DNA of 64,000 nucleotides, taken from contig JAQFVV010000446.1 in NCBI GenBank assembly GCA_028023455.1, positions 473,578 to 537,577 on the forward strand. The letters are read 5' to 3'. This document shows, one piece after another, positions 13,001-64,000 of the stretch. Made by a program: the position numbers and the translations under genes. Position 1 is the stretch's first letter. The number at the start of each line of letters is the position of its first letter. Source of the stretch: Epiperipatus broadwayi (lineage: Eukaryota > Onychophora > Udeonychophora > Euonychophora > Peripatidae). The notes beneath the pieces were generated by a model. It was not told the origin of the DNA and ran no database searches. It was given only the letters and a program-made list of their open reading frames with translations.

Positions 13001-13292
13001 TAAGAGAACAAACAGGTGTTACTGACCTCATTGAAAAAATTAAAAGATTGAAGTGGAGTTGGGCTGGACATATTGTTAGAAGAGATGATAATAGATGGAC
13101 AATTGAAATTTTAAACTGGATTCCAAGAGATTGTAAAAGACCCAGAAAGAGACCACATGTGAGATGGATGGATGAAATAAGAAAGTGTGCAGGGGTGATG
13201 TGGAGAAGAGAAGCTAAAGATCGGAGAAGATGGATTAACCTTGGAGAGACCTTCAGCCTGCAGTGGATTGATAATGGTTGATAATGATGATG
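10056..13292 (+). mobile_element. RTE-type non-LTR retrotransposon, near full-length, disrupted
   Basis: This is the most complete mobile element in the window. A GC-richer leader (10070-10490) contains GGCTGCGGTTGGTGGCCAAA and AATCCCCTGATTGCGGACCC, which I recognise as the style of 5' untranslated region found in animal RTE elements. One long coding region follows (10491-13281) with an APE-type endonuclease then a reverse transcriptase. The element ends in a short TGATAATGATGATGA tail, typical of RTE short 3' ends. Frameshifts and small deletions make it non-autonomous now. Related copies lie at 2622-5095 and 26603-26783. The exact 5' boundary is uncertain and no target-site duplication was identified. 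Confidence 0.85.
10491..13281 (+). pseudogene. RTE endonuclease-reverse transcriptase ORF, frameshifted
   Basis: The first frame (10491-10964) starts MMMTSYLGTYNCRSL and carries the endonuclease motifs TYN, GLCEVRR (metal-binding Glu) and VMGDFNARIG. A frameshift in the A-run near 10950 moves to 10955-11190 (LDYILTNG). A deletion of about 32 bases near 11188 then removes the GSDHRLV motif with the catalytic His that copy 2622-5095 still has. The reverse transcriptase is open at 11346-12761, with KAPGNDGI, IILIFKKGDKED, QAGFKSGFSTVDHI, FVDYEKAFDSI, VRQGDSISPKLF and the catalytic LDFADDVVVF (about 12520-12550), all intact. An 11-base deletion near 12750 shifts frame again (12770-12999, YGSETWTLSRR). 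A TGA in place of a Trp codon at 12997 interrupts the tail, which ends WIDNG at 13281. The polymerase core looks conserved but the endonuclease is dead. Confidence 0.9.
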
Positions 13293-13338
13293 AGTCAAGC
13301 AAGAAAATTATACCAGATAATTTAATAATAATATATAC

Positions 13339-14140
13339 AGTGGAGCTGTGAACTGTGCTCCATTTTGTTCCAAGCCCTCCTCATGCTCAAACATATTGAT
13401 AAACATTGATTTGAATAGAATACATATTGTTTTGATACTGCAAGTGTACAGTATTTTTCAACATACACATATATAAAACAAGATTTTAAAAAATAATAAC
13501 ATAGTTATTAATAATAAATTAAGGGGACATGTTTTGCATAATTTAATGAGTGTGTATCCTCTCAATATATTCACTGAAGCAATAAAAAAAATAACTACCA
13601 TATTTTTATTTCTAAAATAAAGTAATATCTGACTTTCACTATTAAATATACTCTGGACAATTTTTTTTTAATTTTTTTTTTCTCTTGTAGTCACTTTCTC
13701 AAGAAATTACGATCTCTCTAATTACTTTAATCTTTTTAAATCAGTATTAATTTTTAGTATGTTCTAAAACTGTGTAAAACTTTTAGTATTACTTTTAGAA
13801 AATATTTTATTATGTGAAATACAACCCACCCAAATTTGGAAAGAATAAAAAATGAAGAATAAAATATATGTGATTTCAATATAAGCCAAATAAATTTAAT
13901 AAATATGTAATTATGTAAAGTTCTCCAAGATGGAATAAGTGGCTACTAGCATATTTACAAATTTTACTTTATCTTAAACATGATTGCATATGATAATCAG
14001 AGAAGGAGAAATTGCTGCTGAATATTGTAAAACTTGCAAATTTTCATTTTTGTTTGCTTGTTTTACTCTTGTGTTTATTTGTTTACATTTTTTTGGATTA
14101 CATGTATTTAACATTATGTAATTTGATACAGTAAGATCAC
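13339..14140. repeat. Diverged repeat X, copy 1
   Basis: Matches 17341-18490 in the same orientation and order. Shared blocks include TTTTGTTCCAAG (near 13361 and 17361), TTATTAATA-TAAATT-AGGGG (near 13506 and 17836), ACCATATTTTTA plus TAAAGTAATATC-like sequence (near 13599 and 17919), TTTAGTATGTTCTAAAA (near 13755) and AATACAA/AATACTG (near 13820). Several insertions and deletions separate the blocks. No coding capacity recognised. It starts about 45 bases after the RTE tail. Confidence 0.6.
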
Positions 14141-15153
14141 AATTCCATTGCAAGATAAAGTATAAGCACAATTTTGTTTTTAAAAAGTCAAGATTTAAAA
14201 AAAATGAAGAGAGGAGGTTTAAGCAAGTGGATTTATAATTTACAATTACTACTTACTAATTAAAAACTTACTAGCTTTGCATGATTTAGTGCATGGGTAT
14301 AATGGCAGACCTTGCTGCATAAAATCCTTGGGTTGGCCATATTTCAAACATCTTATGAATTTTTGAGCAACAAAGCCATTTAATTCTTTTTTATTACTTC
14401 CTACAGTTTTAAAATTTAGATAAAATTCTTGTGATTTTAAATAGGTAAAGTGTAAACAAATATGTTTTGTGAAAAATTAGAATATGAGCTAAGTGAAGAG
14501 TGTTGGTTCTGCTTAAAAATGCTTTTGATGTTCATTTTCATTTTCCAAATGTCTTTCTTTATATGTTTAAAGTGAGCGTGATGAAATAGAAGTTTAAAAT
14601 TATATTTATAATTTTCATGTGCGTTAGTATATCAAGATATACATTTATTAACTAAGAATAACTAATAAAAATAATCAAATGGTTTAAGGCTCAGGGTTTC
14701 ATAAAAAGTCCAATCTTTGGAAGTAATTGTGCTAATCTACAGTCTGTGGGTTTTGAACTCCAGAAACTACCATTATGCTATTGAACCAAACCATGTAGAG
14801 CAAAATTGTCAAATGGTTTATTGCTCAGGAGATCATTAGATATTTGACCACAAGAAGAGACAGAGCTGAAGAGCAATCTGTAGATCTTTAGGTCTAGAGT
14901 CTCTTGCCACTGCACTAAAATGCTACACGATTGAATCTTAATGGTCCATTATTAAAAAATAAATGAAATTCATATATTTCAGTTGAATTTTATTATGGAT
15001 ATTATAAATGGTGGTTTGTATTGTATTAAAGAAAATATCATCCATAAGTTCCCATTATTTTGACCAAACTTTTTTTTTTCTACTTACATAATTTTTCATT
15101 TATATATATAAATACTATAAACAAAGACTTTAATATTATATATATATTTTTAG
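14141..15153. other. Sequence upstream of the first visible GALNT exon
   Basis: This ends in a TA-rich and T-rich tract with the splice acceptor TTTTTAG at 15147-15153. Weak tRNA-like strings on the minus strand (a box-B-like AGTTCAAAACC near 14755) are too degenerate to call. No earlier exon of the enzyme was recognised. Confidence 0.5.
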
Positions 15154-55136
<39,983 letters not shown>

Positions 55137-55396
55137 TTTCATTGGATCACAAAACTATGAAATTTTCTTTCAGGGAGTTGTATTACCTACTTCATTATTT
55201 ATTAAGTATGAAAATTAAAATTAAAGGCATTTATTTATTTTTCTAAGTTGATAAATGAGTGTTTGTGTATTTCTGTTTCATTCTTTCTCATTCTGTCTCA
55301 CTTTTTTTTTCTTTTCTTATCTTCTCTTTTACTTTCTTTTATTTCCTATTTCTTCCCCACCATCTTTTTTTAAATTATAACCAAAACACTAACCAT

Positions 55397-55402
55397 AATA
55401 AA
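55397..55402 (+). terminator. Candidate polyadenylation signal AATAAA
   Basis: First canonical hexamer about 260 bases after the GALNT stop codon. Confidence 0.45.
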
Positions 55403-55458
55403 AAGTTAAAATGTATAATGGTCTCTTAATAATCTTCTCCAAGAACACCTCATTGAAG

Positions 55459-55464
55459 AATAAA
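55459..55464 (+). terminator. Candidate polyadenylation signal AATAAA
   Basis: Second canonical hexamer, about 320 bases after the stop codon, in AAGAATAAAGAAAG. Confidence 0.4.
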
Positions 55465-55470
55465 GAAAGA

Positions 55471-58389
55471 GAGCACAGTTCATCTAGCTTTCAAATTGCT
55501 AGGTAGTGAGGTTTTGAATGTATTTCCATCCTGACTTTATTTTCTGACAAAGGCACACTGTATACCCATTTACCAACCATTATCCTATGATTATCTGAGT
55601 TGGTTAGATGCCAGCTTTATTCCAAGACTGTTAATTTTTTTTTAAAATTTATCCAGCTTGTATTTGAATCCAGGTCATAGATGTAATAAATGAATATGTT
55701 ATTGTTTCTTCATGAGATTCTTATGTTAACATAAAGTATTATTTATAGATAAAACACAAACATAAATTAACTTTAACAGTTTGTTTCAAAATGAAAATTA
55801 AATGAAGAATTGAAATGCCTACATTTTCATCTCAACTTTGAGTTATAGTTAATTAACACTAAGTTGAGTTGTTTATTGAAGCAAAGTCTGATATAAAGAT
55901 AAAGTTTGATTGTATTGATTTTTGGAGCAAATAACTGCTGCTGTAGGCAGAGGCTGTTGGCACGGACATGGTTTACTATATAAAAAAATAAGAATATCGT
56001 TTAGGTACTTTATATATAATGTTATAAAGATGACACTGAACTCAATATATTTTCTGCTTAACTTATAAAAATTGTGCTATTCATTTTGCATAAATTTGTC
56101 CAACTAGTAAATCTAATTTTTCAAATAAATTTATGGCTTATTGTTATAGTTCTAAAGTATAGTCTCTAATATATTAAATGCCAAAAGCAAATTAATCAAT
56201 ATAATAAACTAAGTATATTAATTTGCAATTAAATTACTAGTCATCAAGATTAAATTTTAATCAAATTCACTCAGTAATTTTCCTGCAAAGGCAGATATTT
56301 CAAGTGTAAAATAACACATCTCAAAACAAATATATACTATCCCACCTTCCCATAATCCCAATTCACATTCCAATTATCTTTAACTTCAATTACAGGCCGT
56401 GAGACTATGTTTGATCAGGTTGAGACTGTCTTCTTTAAGAAGATGGAAAAATTAAAGAAACTTTTTAATAAAGTTTTACAATTCCGAAATTATGAACTTA
56501 TCAAAAATTCTACTACTAGAGCTATTTAGAATGGGAATTGAATTATGGATACTAGGATAACACATATCTGTTTTTGATTGTCTACTTAAGATGTCTGATT
56601 TGGCGAGAGAACCTTTGATAGTATATTTATTTAGGAATGGTTGTACTTAGTTTAATATAATTTATGCACATTTTACATTACAAAAGCAAACTCTTTATTA
56701 GTTATACATTTTAATAACACTACTATTTGTCTTTTATTGTATCTTTATTTATATGAAATTATTTATGAAATAAAAAAGAATGGAGAAATATGGAAGTTGT
56801 CTATCTATAAAAAAAAAACTATTAACTTCTGTAAGATAACGTTCATTCTTTCCAAACAGTTTTTTTTTTTATATTTTGTAGCTCTTTATTATTTTGTAAT
56901 AGTACTCTATTGCTAGTTTACTTCAACAACATTATTGATCCTAAATGATGAACATAGTCCATAAAATTTAAAGTGTATCCAATATCTTTTTTACATTTAT
57001 AAACTTATCATTATTATGGATAAGTCATCTAAAGTTTAATGTGGACATGTATAAAAATATTCATCCAGATAGGAATAGTATCATAGCGAATTCTATTGTA
57101 TGATAGAGAGAATACATGTGAATGGATTTGAAAAAGTCTATAAATAAATAGTTTTACAAGCCATGTTTATACATAAGAGTGTACAGATGAAATATGTAGG
57201 CAAGCTAAAAATAGTAGCACTGAAATAACACTCAAATATGTTTGATATAAATTCATTTAACAATAATAAAAAGATTAAGAAGAAGAATATGAAAATATCA
57301 TGTGACTATCTGATCAGGAAATCATGTGAAATAGGTGTCATTTGAGTGCAGCAGTTCTACTCCAAAGATAAAACTCCATGGGTTTTTTATGTCACTGAAC
57401 TAGAAATCAAATGAGAAAATTTTAGCTTCAAGCCTGTCATTTTTTAAAAAATGAAGAGCAAATAATAATCATGTGGTGGAGCTAAAGAAGTACTTTTTAA
57501 AACTAGAATCCTGATCTTTCAAAAGTCATATAAAATTTGAGATAGTAGAGAGTCACAATTTATTTTAATTAATTCTTTGTCTAAGAGGCAACAATTATGG
57601 ATTATTGTAGATTTGGGCTTTGTACTCCAATGTGAAAATATAAGCAGAGAAAGCAAAACAAAACTGGATCATAGATTTGGACCAAATAATATGCTATTTA
57701 GAAGATAAAAATGATTAAAATATTTTGAGGCCTGTGTTAATGCAGAGCAGTAGCCCTTTTGATATTATCATCATCACCGTTATTAGCCACTTAATAAGTA
57801 GAATCCTTCAAATTTCAGATAAAAGCACACAGAAAACAAAGAATGAGATGTTTTATCAGTTTTAAAATAACTACACAAACTAAACTGTGAAACACAAATA
57901 CATCCACTCATATCACATACTAGTCTTTTAGTCTTTTTATTAGACATCTACTATTTTAGTCTTTTTATTAGACATCTGCAATTAAAAAATTCTCTTTCCA
58001 AAAGACTTCAATTCTTTGTGTAATTGTAGTTCTCCATTGTATTTTATCTTCTGTCACATCTTTCCAATGAAAATACTTGATATTGTATTTGTTTATATTT
58101 AGAATGTAAATGAGATCTGTTTGAGTTTCAAATACTTTTTAATGAAATCAACAAAATATAACATAACCCCAGATTTTAATTAATAATCACTTTGTGTGTG
58201 TGTTTGTAATGAGTAGTATATATGTGGTATATATTTCACACAAACAAAATCATCAGTTAAACAAATAAATGAATTACAATAAATAAATAAAAAAATACCT
58301 TCATTATCAAAGTTGTGTGCAAAATAAATTGTGGAGTAAAACTATTAGTATGGGAAATGCAAAGTGTATGCAAATTATGTTTGCCATTT
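55471..58389. other. Downstream AT-rich DNA, nothing recognised
   Basis: A short tandem duplication lies at about 57926-57976 (TTTAGTCTTTTTATTAGACA twice). No coding signal recognised. Confidence 0.45.
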
Positions 58390-58560
58390 TTTGGAGATTA
58401 TGTAACACGTCTCTTTTATTCATCACGTTACCATCCAGATTGAATAAATAGGCTTCTTTGATCTTTCGCTTTAAGTCATGGTGCTCTTGGCATACAATTT
58501 GAGAGTTGTCTGGAAAGCATTGGTGTCCTGTGGAGGTGCTACACTGTGCTATTTAAAAAA
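58390..58560 (-). pseudogene. Penelope-like element, C-terminal GIY-YIG fragment
   Basis: The minus strand reads STGHQCFPDNSQIVCQEHHD then LKRKIKEAYLFNLDGNVMNK and RDVLHNL. This follows the C-terminal half of the Penelope-like nuclease domain: a TGH motif, an I/V strand, RKIKEA, then MN(R/K)D. It parallels SEKRKIKEA...LMNK at 8400-8500 but differs enough to be another subfamily. No upstream part is recognisable beyond the poly-A/T run at 58555-58573. Confidence 0.6.
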
Positions 58561-58573
58561 AAAAAAAAAAAAA
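58555..58573. repeat. Poly-A tract
   Basis: 19 A followed by CGG and a further A-run. Borders the Penelope-like fragment. Confidence 0.9.
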
Positions 58574-59091
58574 CGGAAAAAAAAACGCAGCCTCTGTGCT
58601 GGTCAAAATCGTGTATTGATTCAACAAGACCAATAATCCAAGCAAAAGTACCTTCAATCCAACCATGCACAAGATACATATGTCGGGACAAGGATGAATC
58701 CTAACCTATTTGCCTAAACTATTGCCTCTCTGACTAATGGATAACGTTTGTGATGACACTAGCAGTGCTTGGTTTTATTCCATCCCAGCTGGAGGTCATG
58801 GTTCACATAGAGACTCAAAATAATAAAGGGTTTATATGAAAAACCAATGATTTAATGGATTCTGATGATTGCAGAATGGTACAGATATGATTTGATCGAT
58901 TACTAATGGTTTGAACCATAATAATGATAATTCTTTCCGGCAACATTATAAAGAAGTGAATTTAAATCAAAGAAATATTTAAATAAATAGAGTAATTAAC
59001 TTGAGAGATTGGGAGTGATGACAAACTAAGCTTATTTAAAATAACAATATTATAGGAATTTATTAAGGAATTTAGTACAAAATAAGTTAAG

Positions 59092-60562
59092 TCTTTGTTT
59101 ATACAACTTGGTTATTTTCTTTAATTCGTTTTGATGCGGCTTTGACAAACAATGTAAAAGTTTGTTAATTGGTCGGCCAAAAACCAATCAGCAATAAAAT
59201 ATTATTAGCCCTCTTCAAGATATTACAAGTAAATCTGTTTATATATATAAGACATGAAAGATGGGCATTTAAAACACTATTACATTTAAAATCATTTGTA
59301 TATAATGAGTGTGGGAAGCAAAATAGTTCTTAAATAAATAATTGACAATTATACAGTCAGATTTAATTAATTACAAAATTTGTTTGTGAAGGACGTGCCA
59401 TCATGGCAGAGAGCATTTCAGGTTTGCTAAATAAAGATATAAAATGATGAAGAAGGCAATATGCTATTATAGATTACAACAAAAATAAATGAGGTCTGTT
59501 ATGAAACTCTGGGTGGTTTTGCTAAAGGAAATTCCTGATATGTACAGGTAGATGATGAGAAATGCTGGCCCTCCAGCCAAAACATATCTCTGAATAATAA
59601 TAAAATATTTTGATGTGCTAGACTTCCCATACACATCTTAAATGCAATGCCTGAAAATGGATCCCTTGGTATGAACTACGTCTACTTTGAGGGAGAGTAA
59701 AAGGTTGGACTGGTCAGTTAAATTTCCGAAGGTCCTGATGAGTAAGTAGCAAAGCAAAATAATAAATGAATGGTTGTAGCTATAAAAACATTAATGCCTT
59801 AGACATATATATATAGATAGTGTATCACTAACAAAATTAATAACTTAATTTCTAATTAAACTATCTCCCTGCCAAAATGGAAAGTCCCAGAAACCTTAGG
59901 CCTTTACTAAATGAATCATAAATATAATATATATATATAAAAAGAATTAACTAAAATATAAATTGTTTTCCACACTTCACAAATATTTCATTTATTAATA
60001 AGTTCTTAAATAGTTTATCAAAGATTACAAAATAAGACTGTTTTTAATTAACATAGACGGGCATTGAATATCAAACTAATAAATTGTAAATCATAATTTT
60101 AATATTTTTCTGACAAATAAAATATATATATGAAATATAGACTGATAAAATTCTATGATAAATTTTACTTAATTGATTCACTAAAATTATTTATTCTTTC
60201 AGAAATAATGACAGGGCTATTTTAAATTGGAGGTAATAGTAAGATACTTTTAAAATAATTTCAATCATTCAAATAAATTTATATATGATGTACAAAACTA
60301 AATGAGCTTTCTATTAATTAATTTACGGGAAGTAAATCTCCTGTAATAATTTTTAACTGGAGAAAATAAGAGGAAGGGGATTTAAAGTTAGTTTTTCATT
60401 GAGTTTTGTACTTGGCAATGTCAGTAAGTCAAATATTATAAATAAACCAACAAAATTTAATTTAAGTTTGCCGCATCAAAATAATGTAAGATTTTATAAG
60501 AATTGATATTTTAAATTTAATAAATTTAAACTACGCATTTTAAAACTAAGTTGTATAAACAA
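59092..60562. repeat. Possible large foldback, short matching ends
   Basis: TTGTTTATACAACTTGGTT...TTTTGATGCGGC at 59092-59142 is mirrored at 60469-60562 as GCCGCATCAAAA...AAGTTGTATAAACAA. The right arm has about 45 extra bases between the two matching blocks. The interior shows no coding region. It could be an element with terminal inverted repeats or a chance pairing of two copies of a repeat. Confidence 0.4.
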
Positions 60563-62014
60563 ATATAGATAATATAAATTAACATTGATTTGGAAAACAA
60601 GTAAAATGGAATCAATGGCTTGTGGCGAATTGGACGTTACCTCAGAATCAATCAGTAGGCATTCCATGGCTTGAAACAGGCATTTACAGTCAGATCATTA
60701 ACAGGCTTCCTTGACACAGTACAGTTTCAGGCTAGATGTTGAAAGCACTGGAAAGGCATTGATGAGCTGGTGGGACAGAGCTCTGGAAAGCAATGGTCAA
60801 TCTTTTAGCCAGTCATTCTATAGGCACGATGTACTATATCTCTAAACTACTCTCTTCAGATAAAACTCAACAAATAATTAATCCTTATCAAATTTTCCAC
60901 TATTTATGTGTTCTGATCTTTATCTATAGGATTGAATCTACAGTAACAACTGCCAATTGTAATTGCTCTAAGCAGTTCTCTGAGGTTGGTGCCTGCTTTG
61001 GAGGGAAAATCTATAACTCTGCATGAACATGCCCCAAGGGTTGATTTGCTAATTAAAAAAAACAACAACAAGCATATTAAGTTTATCAGTCATTGTACTA
61101 ACAAAATCTATTTAATTAAGGTTTAGATTAACAAAACTGTAGATTTTATTCAGAAAAATTTTAGGAATTTGGTACAATGACTTTCAAACATATTTGATAT
61201 AAACTTAAGCAGAAATTTACAAAATATTTCTTAAAAATATTACATTGTTTAAATAATTGATTCTCAAGTGTACATTGATTAAAAGATAAATATAAAATGT
61301 TACCCACTAATTAATTGAAGAAAATGAACTTTAATAAAGAATTTGAAATATTTGTAACATTTTATAGATATCTAGGATTCAATTCAATTTAATAAAATAA
61401 ACACAATATACATTTTTACAAATATAAAATAAATAAACTAATATAAAAGGTTAGTTTTAATTATAAAATAAGATTAATGAAATATAAAAGATTATAATAT
61501 TGATTAAAATATACTACCACCTATTATGAGATGGGTGTCAGTTAATAAAGATTGGGTTCAAACCCAGACTAGTGCTGATGACATTGGCACTAGGTGAAGC
61601 AGGAATATGTACTATATTTCCAGCTTCATATCCCTCGGCTTGAAGGGGGGGGACGACTTTTTACTTGGGTGTCCAGTGATAATAGAGGCTGACCAAGGGT
61701 TTGCTGACCAAGGTTTATTATATTATTATTGGAATGGTAACTGTATTGAGATCTGCAAGCCTTTAGTTTCTTCTAAATTTATTACTCTGCTGAAATTACA
61801 ATTCTTAAACTGTCATCTTATTAAACGATTTATTTTCTTAGCAATTCTTTCTTATCTTCCTCATTCTACTAACTTTAGTCTTCTTACTTCATTTAGTTAC
61901 TATTAAATAATAGTCCTTAGACAAGATTTATATATCAACAGTCCAGCAACATAATCAATATGTATTTCAATTATATGGGGTCATACACAAAGGGTCTCAC
62001 ATTTTGAAAATAAT
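60563..62014. other. Spacer with a GC-richer island
   Basis: 60600-61040 is noticeably richer in GC and lower in simple repeats than its surroundings, but no protein was recognised. 61940-62014, just beyond the Ty3/gypsy pol stop, may include the 3' LTR start (a minus-strand TGTTGCTGGACTG or TGTGAGACCC). No second LTR is available for comparison. Confidence 0.35.
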
Positions 62015-62394
62015 TTAGACTTCCCCTGGATCTGGAGGTATTTCATGATATGGTTTGAGACTCCTTGCATTAAAGGTGCCTTTATTCAACCCATTATCAG
62101 TTAAAGCAAAGGCATTATTGCCACATTTGCTCTGAATCTGGTAGGGTCCTTGATATAAAGGAATAAATTTCTTGAATTGTGTGTTGGTTACATTGCTGGC
62201 TGTGGGAACTCATGCCCAAACTCGATCCCCTACCTGAAATGCATGTGGATGAGTGTTTCCTCATTGGCCTCGCAGCTTGGCTATTTGGTTTAGATGCATA
62301 CGAGCCTTATCTTGATCCCTCTTTCTGTTAATTTTTTCTGGTCAATTGCCAATGGTGTTTTGACCAAAGTGGGGCCCAGTCTTCCAAAATGGAG

Positions 62395-63366
62395 TCATGC
62401 TGGAGTAAATCCGGTGGACTCACTGATGGTATTATTTATGTAATTTATTATCTTTTGGTGACTGTTTACCCAACCCCTGTGATTATCAGGTATGTATGTC
62501 CGATATAGCTGGTTAATCTCCTTCATCACTCTTTCACAAGGGTTGGATTGAGGGTTTCTGATTGATGTAAGGAGGTGCTTAAGGCCACAGGGGGCTATCC
62601 ATCCCTTCCCCTCTTTGGAAGTGAAAGCAGATCCATGATTGGATAGGATTACTGAGGGTTTCCCTACTTCTTTGAATTGCTTTTCTTGTAAAACTCTGAT
62701 TGCATTCCTGGAGTCTGTCCTCCATACAGGATATGCACAGACATATTTTGAAAAGATGTCATATGTTACCAGAAGGTATTGGTAACGTTTAAATGCTGGC
62801 AATGGTCCATAGTGGTCGATGGCCAGAATTTTGTTGGGTCCAGATGGAAGAATGGGTTCATTGTGGCCTGCATATGATTTGTTAGGCATTTTACTCTTAG
62901 CACATATTGAACATTTTTGAAGAGTGTTAAGCACATCAGTATATAATCCAGACCAGTAGAATTGCCACCTCAATGCTTCCTCTGTTTTTCGAGGACCATA
63001 GTGTCCAATTAACTGATGCAAATGATTGGTTAATCGGGTCTGTAACTTTTGGGGCATGAGAATTTTCCATGGGCCATCAGCATCCGACATGCGCATTTGC
63101 AGGATTCCATTGTTTAAACGATATTTTTGGGTAAGAGTAGCATCATGTTTTCTTACCTGCAGGGTATCGATAATTTTCTTATATTGTGGTTCTTCCTTTT
63201 GCCAGTGGGTTAATTTCATAAGTTCAGCCTCAATGTCATCACTGGTAAAGTTAATCATTATAGTTATTGGCTGATCTCCAATGATTGGATTATTTGGAAG
63301 CACATCAACAGGATGCCTACTTAAAATATCTGCAACAGTGTTTTCTGGTCCCGGACAGTAGACCAC
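62395..63366 (-). pseudogene. Ty3/gypsy integrase region
   Basis: A 323-residue open frame. It begins VYCPGPENTVADILSRHP, the end of the RNase H/connection region. The zinc-binding module is HQLIGHYGPRKTEEALRWQF...KCSICAKSK (HHCC). The DDE core has D in LAIDHYGPLP and E in NPCERVMKEIN, but the second acidic residue is replaced: ILSNHGSAF where Asp is expected. The integrase would therefore be catalytically dead even if expressed. The frame stops at TGFTPA, where the coding homology continues in the same frame past a TGA. Confidence 0.9.
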
Positions 63367-63367
63367 C

Positions 63368-63802
63368 CTATAGCAAAAAATTTTGGAGGGACAAACTCCA
63401 TCTAATTAATCGTTCATTGGTTAAATAATTACAGTTAAGAAATTCTAGGCATTTGTGATCCATGATGATGACAACTTTGGAGCCTAGTAGTAGTTGCTTA
63501 AATTTGTTGCAAGCCCACACAATAGCCAGTGTCTCTTGTTCGGTAACAGTGTAATTTACTTCATCTCCTTTAAGAGTCTGGCTACTAAAACTTAATACAC
63601 ACTGTCTTTCCTCTTCATCTATTTGAAAAATAACTGCACCCAACCCTCTTTTACTGTCGTCTGTTTGGACATAAAAGGGGCGGGTAAAATCTGGATGGTT
63701 GAGCATGACGGTATCTAAAAATTTGTCCTTAATGGATTCAAATGCTTCATCATGCTGAGCAGTCCATGACCATCTTTGGCTCTTCTTTAAAAGATTTATC
63801 AA
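63368..63802 (-). pseudogene. Ty3/gypsy RNase H region
   Basis: A 144-residue frame starting LLKKSQRWSWTAQHDEAF, which is the RT/RNase H linker. FYVQTDDSKRGLGAVIFQ (first acidic residue, usually TDAS), VTEQETLAIVWACNKFK (Glu) and IIMDHKCLEFLN (Asp) follow. A one-base shift in a T-run separates it from the integrase frame (QNF then YRVVYCPG). Upstream frames continue into the RT thumb. Confidence 0.9.
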
Positions 63803-64000
63803 ATAAGATGTGTCCTGGGCAAATTTGGGATAAAAATTTATTATAATAAATTACATAATCCCAGGAAAGATCGGAGATGTTTTTGGGTGGTAGGTCTTGG
63901 GAAACTTTTGATTGCTACCACTTTGTCTGGGTGTGTTCTTACACCCTTGCCATTGACAATATGTCCCAAGAAAGAGATTTCTGAAAGGGCAAAGTAACTT

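Larger units (their letters stand above)
55137..55470 (+). other. GALNT 3' UTR (extent uncertain)
   Basis: AT-rich sequence after the stop with a long pyrimidine tract (55280-55370). Two canonical AATAAA hexamers follow at 55397-55402 and 55459-55464. Either could direct polyadenylation, and I cannot tell which is used. Confidence 0.6.
62015..64000 (-). mobile_element. Ty3/gypsy LTR retrotransposon pol, 3' portion, decayed, runs off window end
   Basis: On the minus strand, from the window end downward: the RT C terminus (63803-64000; FLGHIVNGKGVRTHPDKVVA, then two stops and a frameshift), RNase H (63368-63802), integrase (62395-63366) and the integrase tail (to 62015) with FIPLYQGPYQIQ, a GPY/F motif (about 62135-62170). 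The RT-RNaseH-IN order is that of Ty3/gypsy (Metaviridae-type) elements. Stops at about 62394, 62253 and 62208 and frameshifts near 62320 and 63368 mean it is not functional. gag, protease and the RT catalytic core lie outside the window. Confidence 0.9.

Noticed and set aside
14740-14930. Two tRNA-like strings on the minus strand
   Set aside because: Only box-A or box-B-like fragments. No acceptor or T stem can be drawn, so neither a tRNA nor a SINE is supported.

Overview
The window looks like nuclear DNA from an AT-rich invertebrate animal. The evidence is one intron-rich, single-stranded gene with GT-AG introns of 3 to 11 kb, long microsatellites (ATT, TTC/TTA, GATA/GACA, AT/GT), and a dense load of animal-type retroelements (RTE, a second non-LTR family, Penelope-like, Ty3/gypsy). 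I cannot name the species. A mollusc, another lophotrochozoan or a chelicerate would all fit, and this is inference only. I see no bacterial-style operon, CRISPR array or rRNA.

The one host gene runs on the + strand from 15154 to 55136. Seven exons encode the last 337 residues of a polypeptide N-acetylgalactosaminyltransferase (GALNT family, Golgi enzyme that starts mucin-type O-glycosylation). They cover the C-terminal half of the catalytic domain and the whole ricin-type lectin domain, followed by a stop codon and 3' UTR with AATAAA signals. The transmembrane, stem and DxH-containing exons were not found and presumably lie upstream of the window.

1-15153 is repeat-rich DNA upstream of the first visible exon. 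It holds a broken RTE retrotransposon (2622-5095), a nearly full-length but disrupted RTE copy of the same family (about 10056-13292), inverted-repeat elements (1036-1188, 2313-2454, 7902-8105), a tRNA-like SINE head (6824-6894), a Penelope-like GIY-YIG remnant (8160-8527) and large microsatellites.

The introns hold most of the structure. There is a diverged 0.8-1.1 kb repeat on both sides of exon 1, a duplicated ~1.4 kb block (20888-22345 / 22993-24262), a degenerate hammerhead-ribozyme-like motif (~24583-24640), a ~0.75 kb foldback element (25180-25935), and a third RTE tail. Further on are two copies of a second non-LTR family ending in CATCA repeats (30060-31361, 42005-42333), a near-perfect 101-base hairpin (34689-34789), a long GATA tract, a candidate solo LTR (38358-39053), and a head-to-head pair of Penelope-like copies (49185-50460).

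55137-64000 is downstream sequence. It holds the 3' UTR, another Penelope-like fragment on the minus strand (58390-58560), a possible foldback around 59092-60562, and the 3' half of a decayed Ty3/gypsy pol gene on the minus strand running off the window end (62015-64000). The most distinctive theme is several unrelated Penelope-like families together with dispersed repeats carrying CUGANGA...GAAA hammerhead-like cores. I did not find a convincing new multi-gene system.
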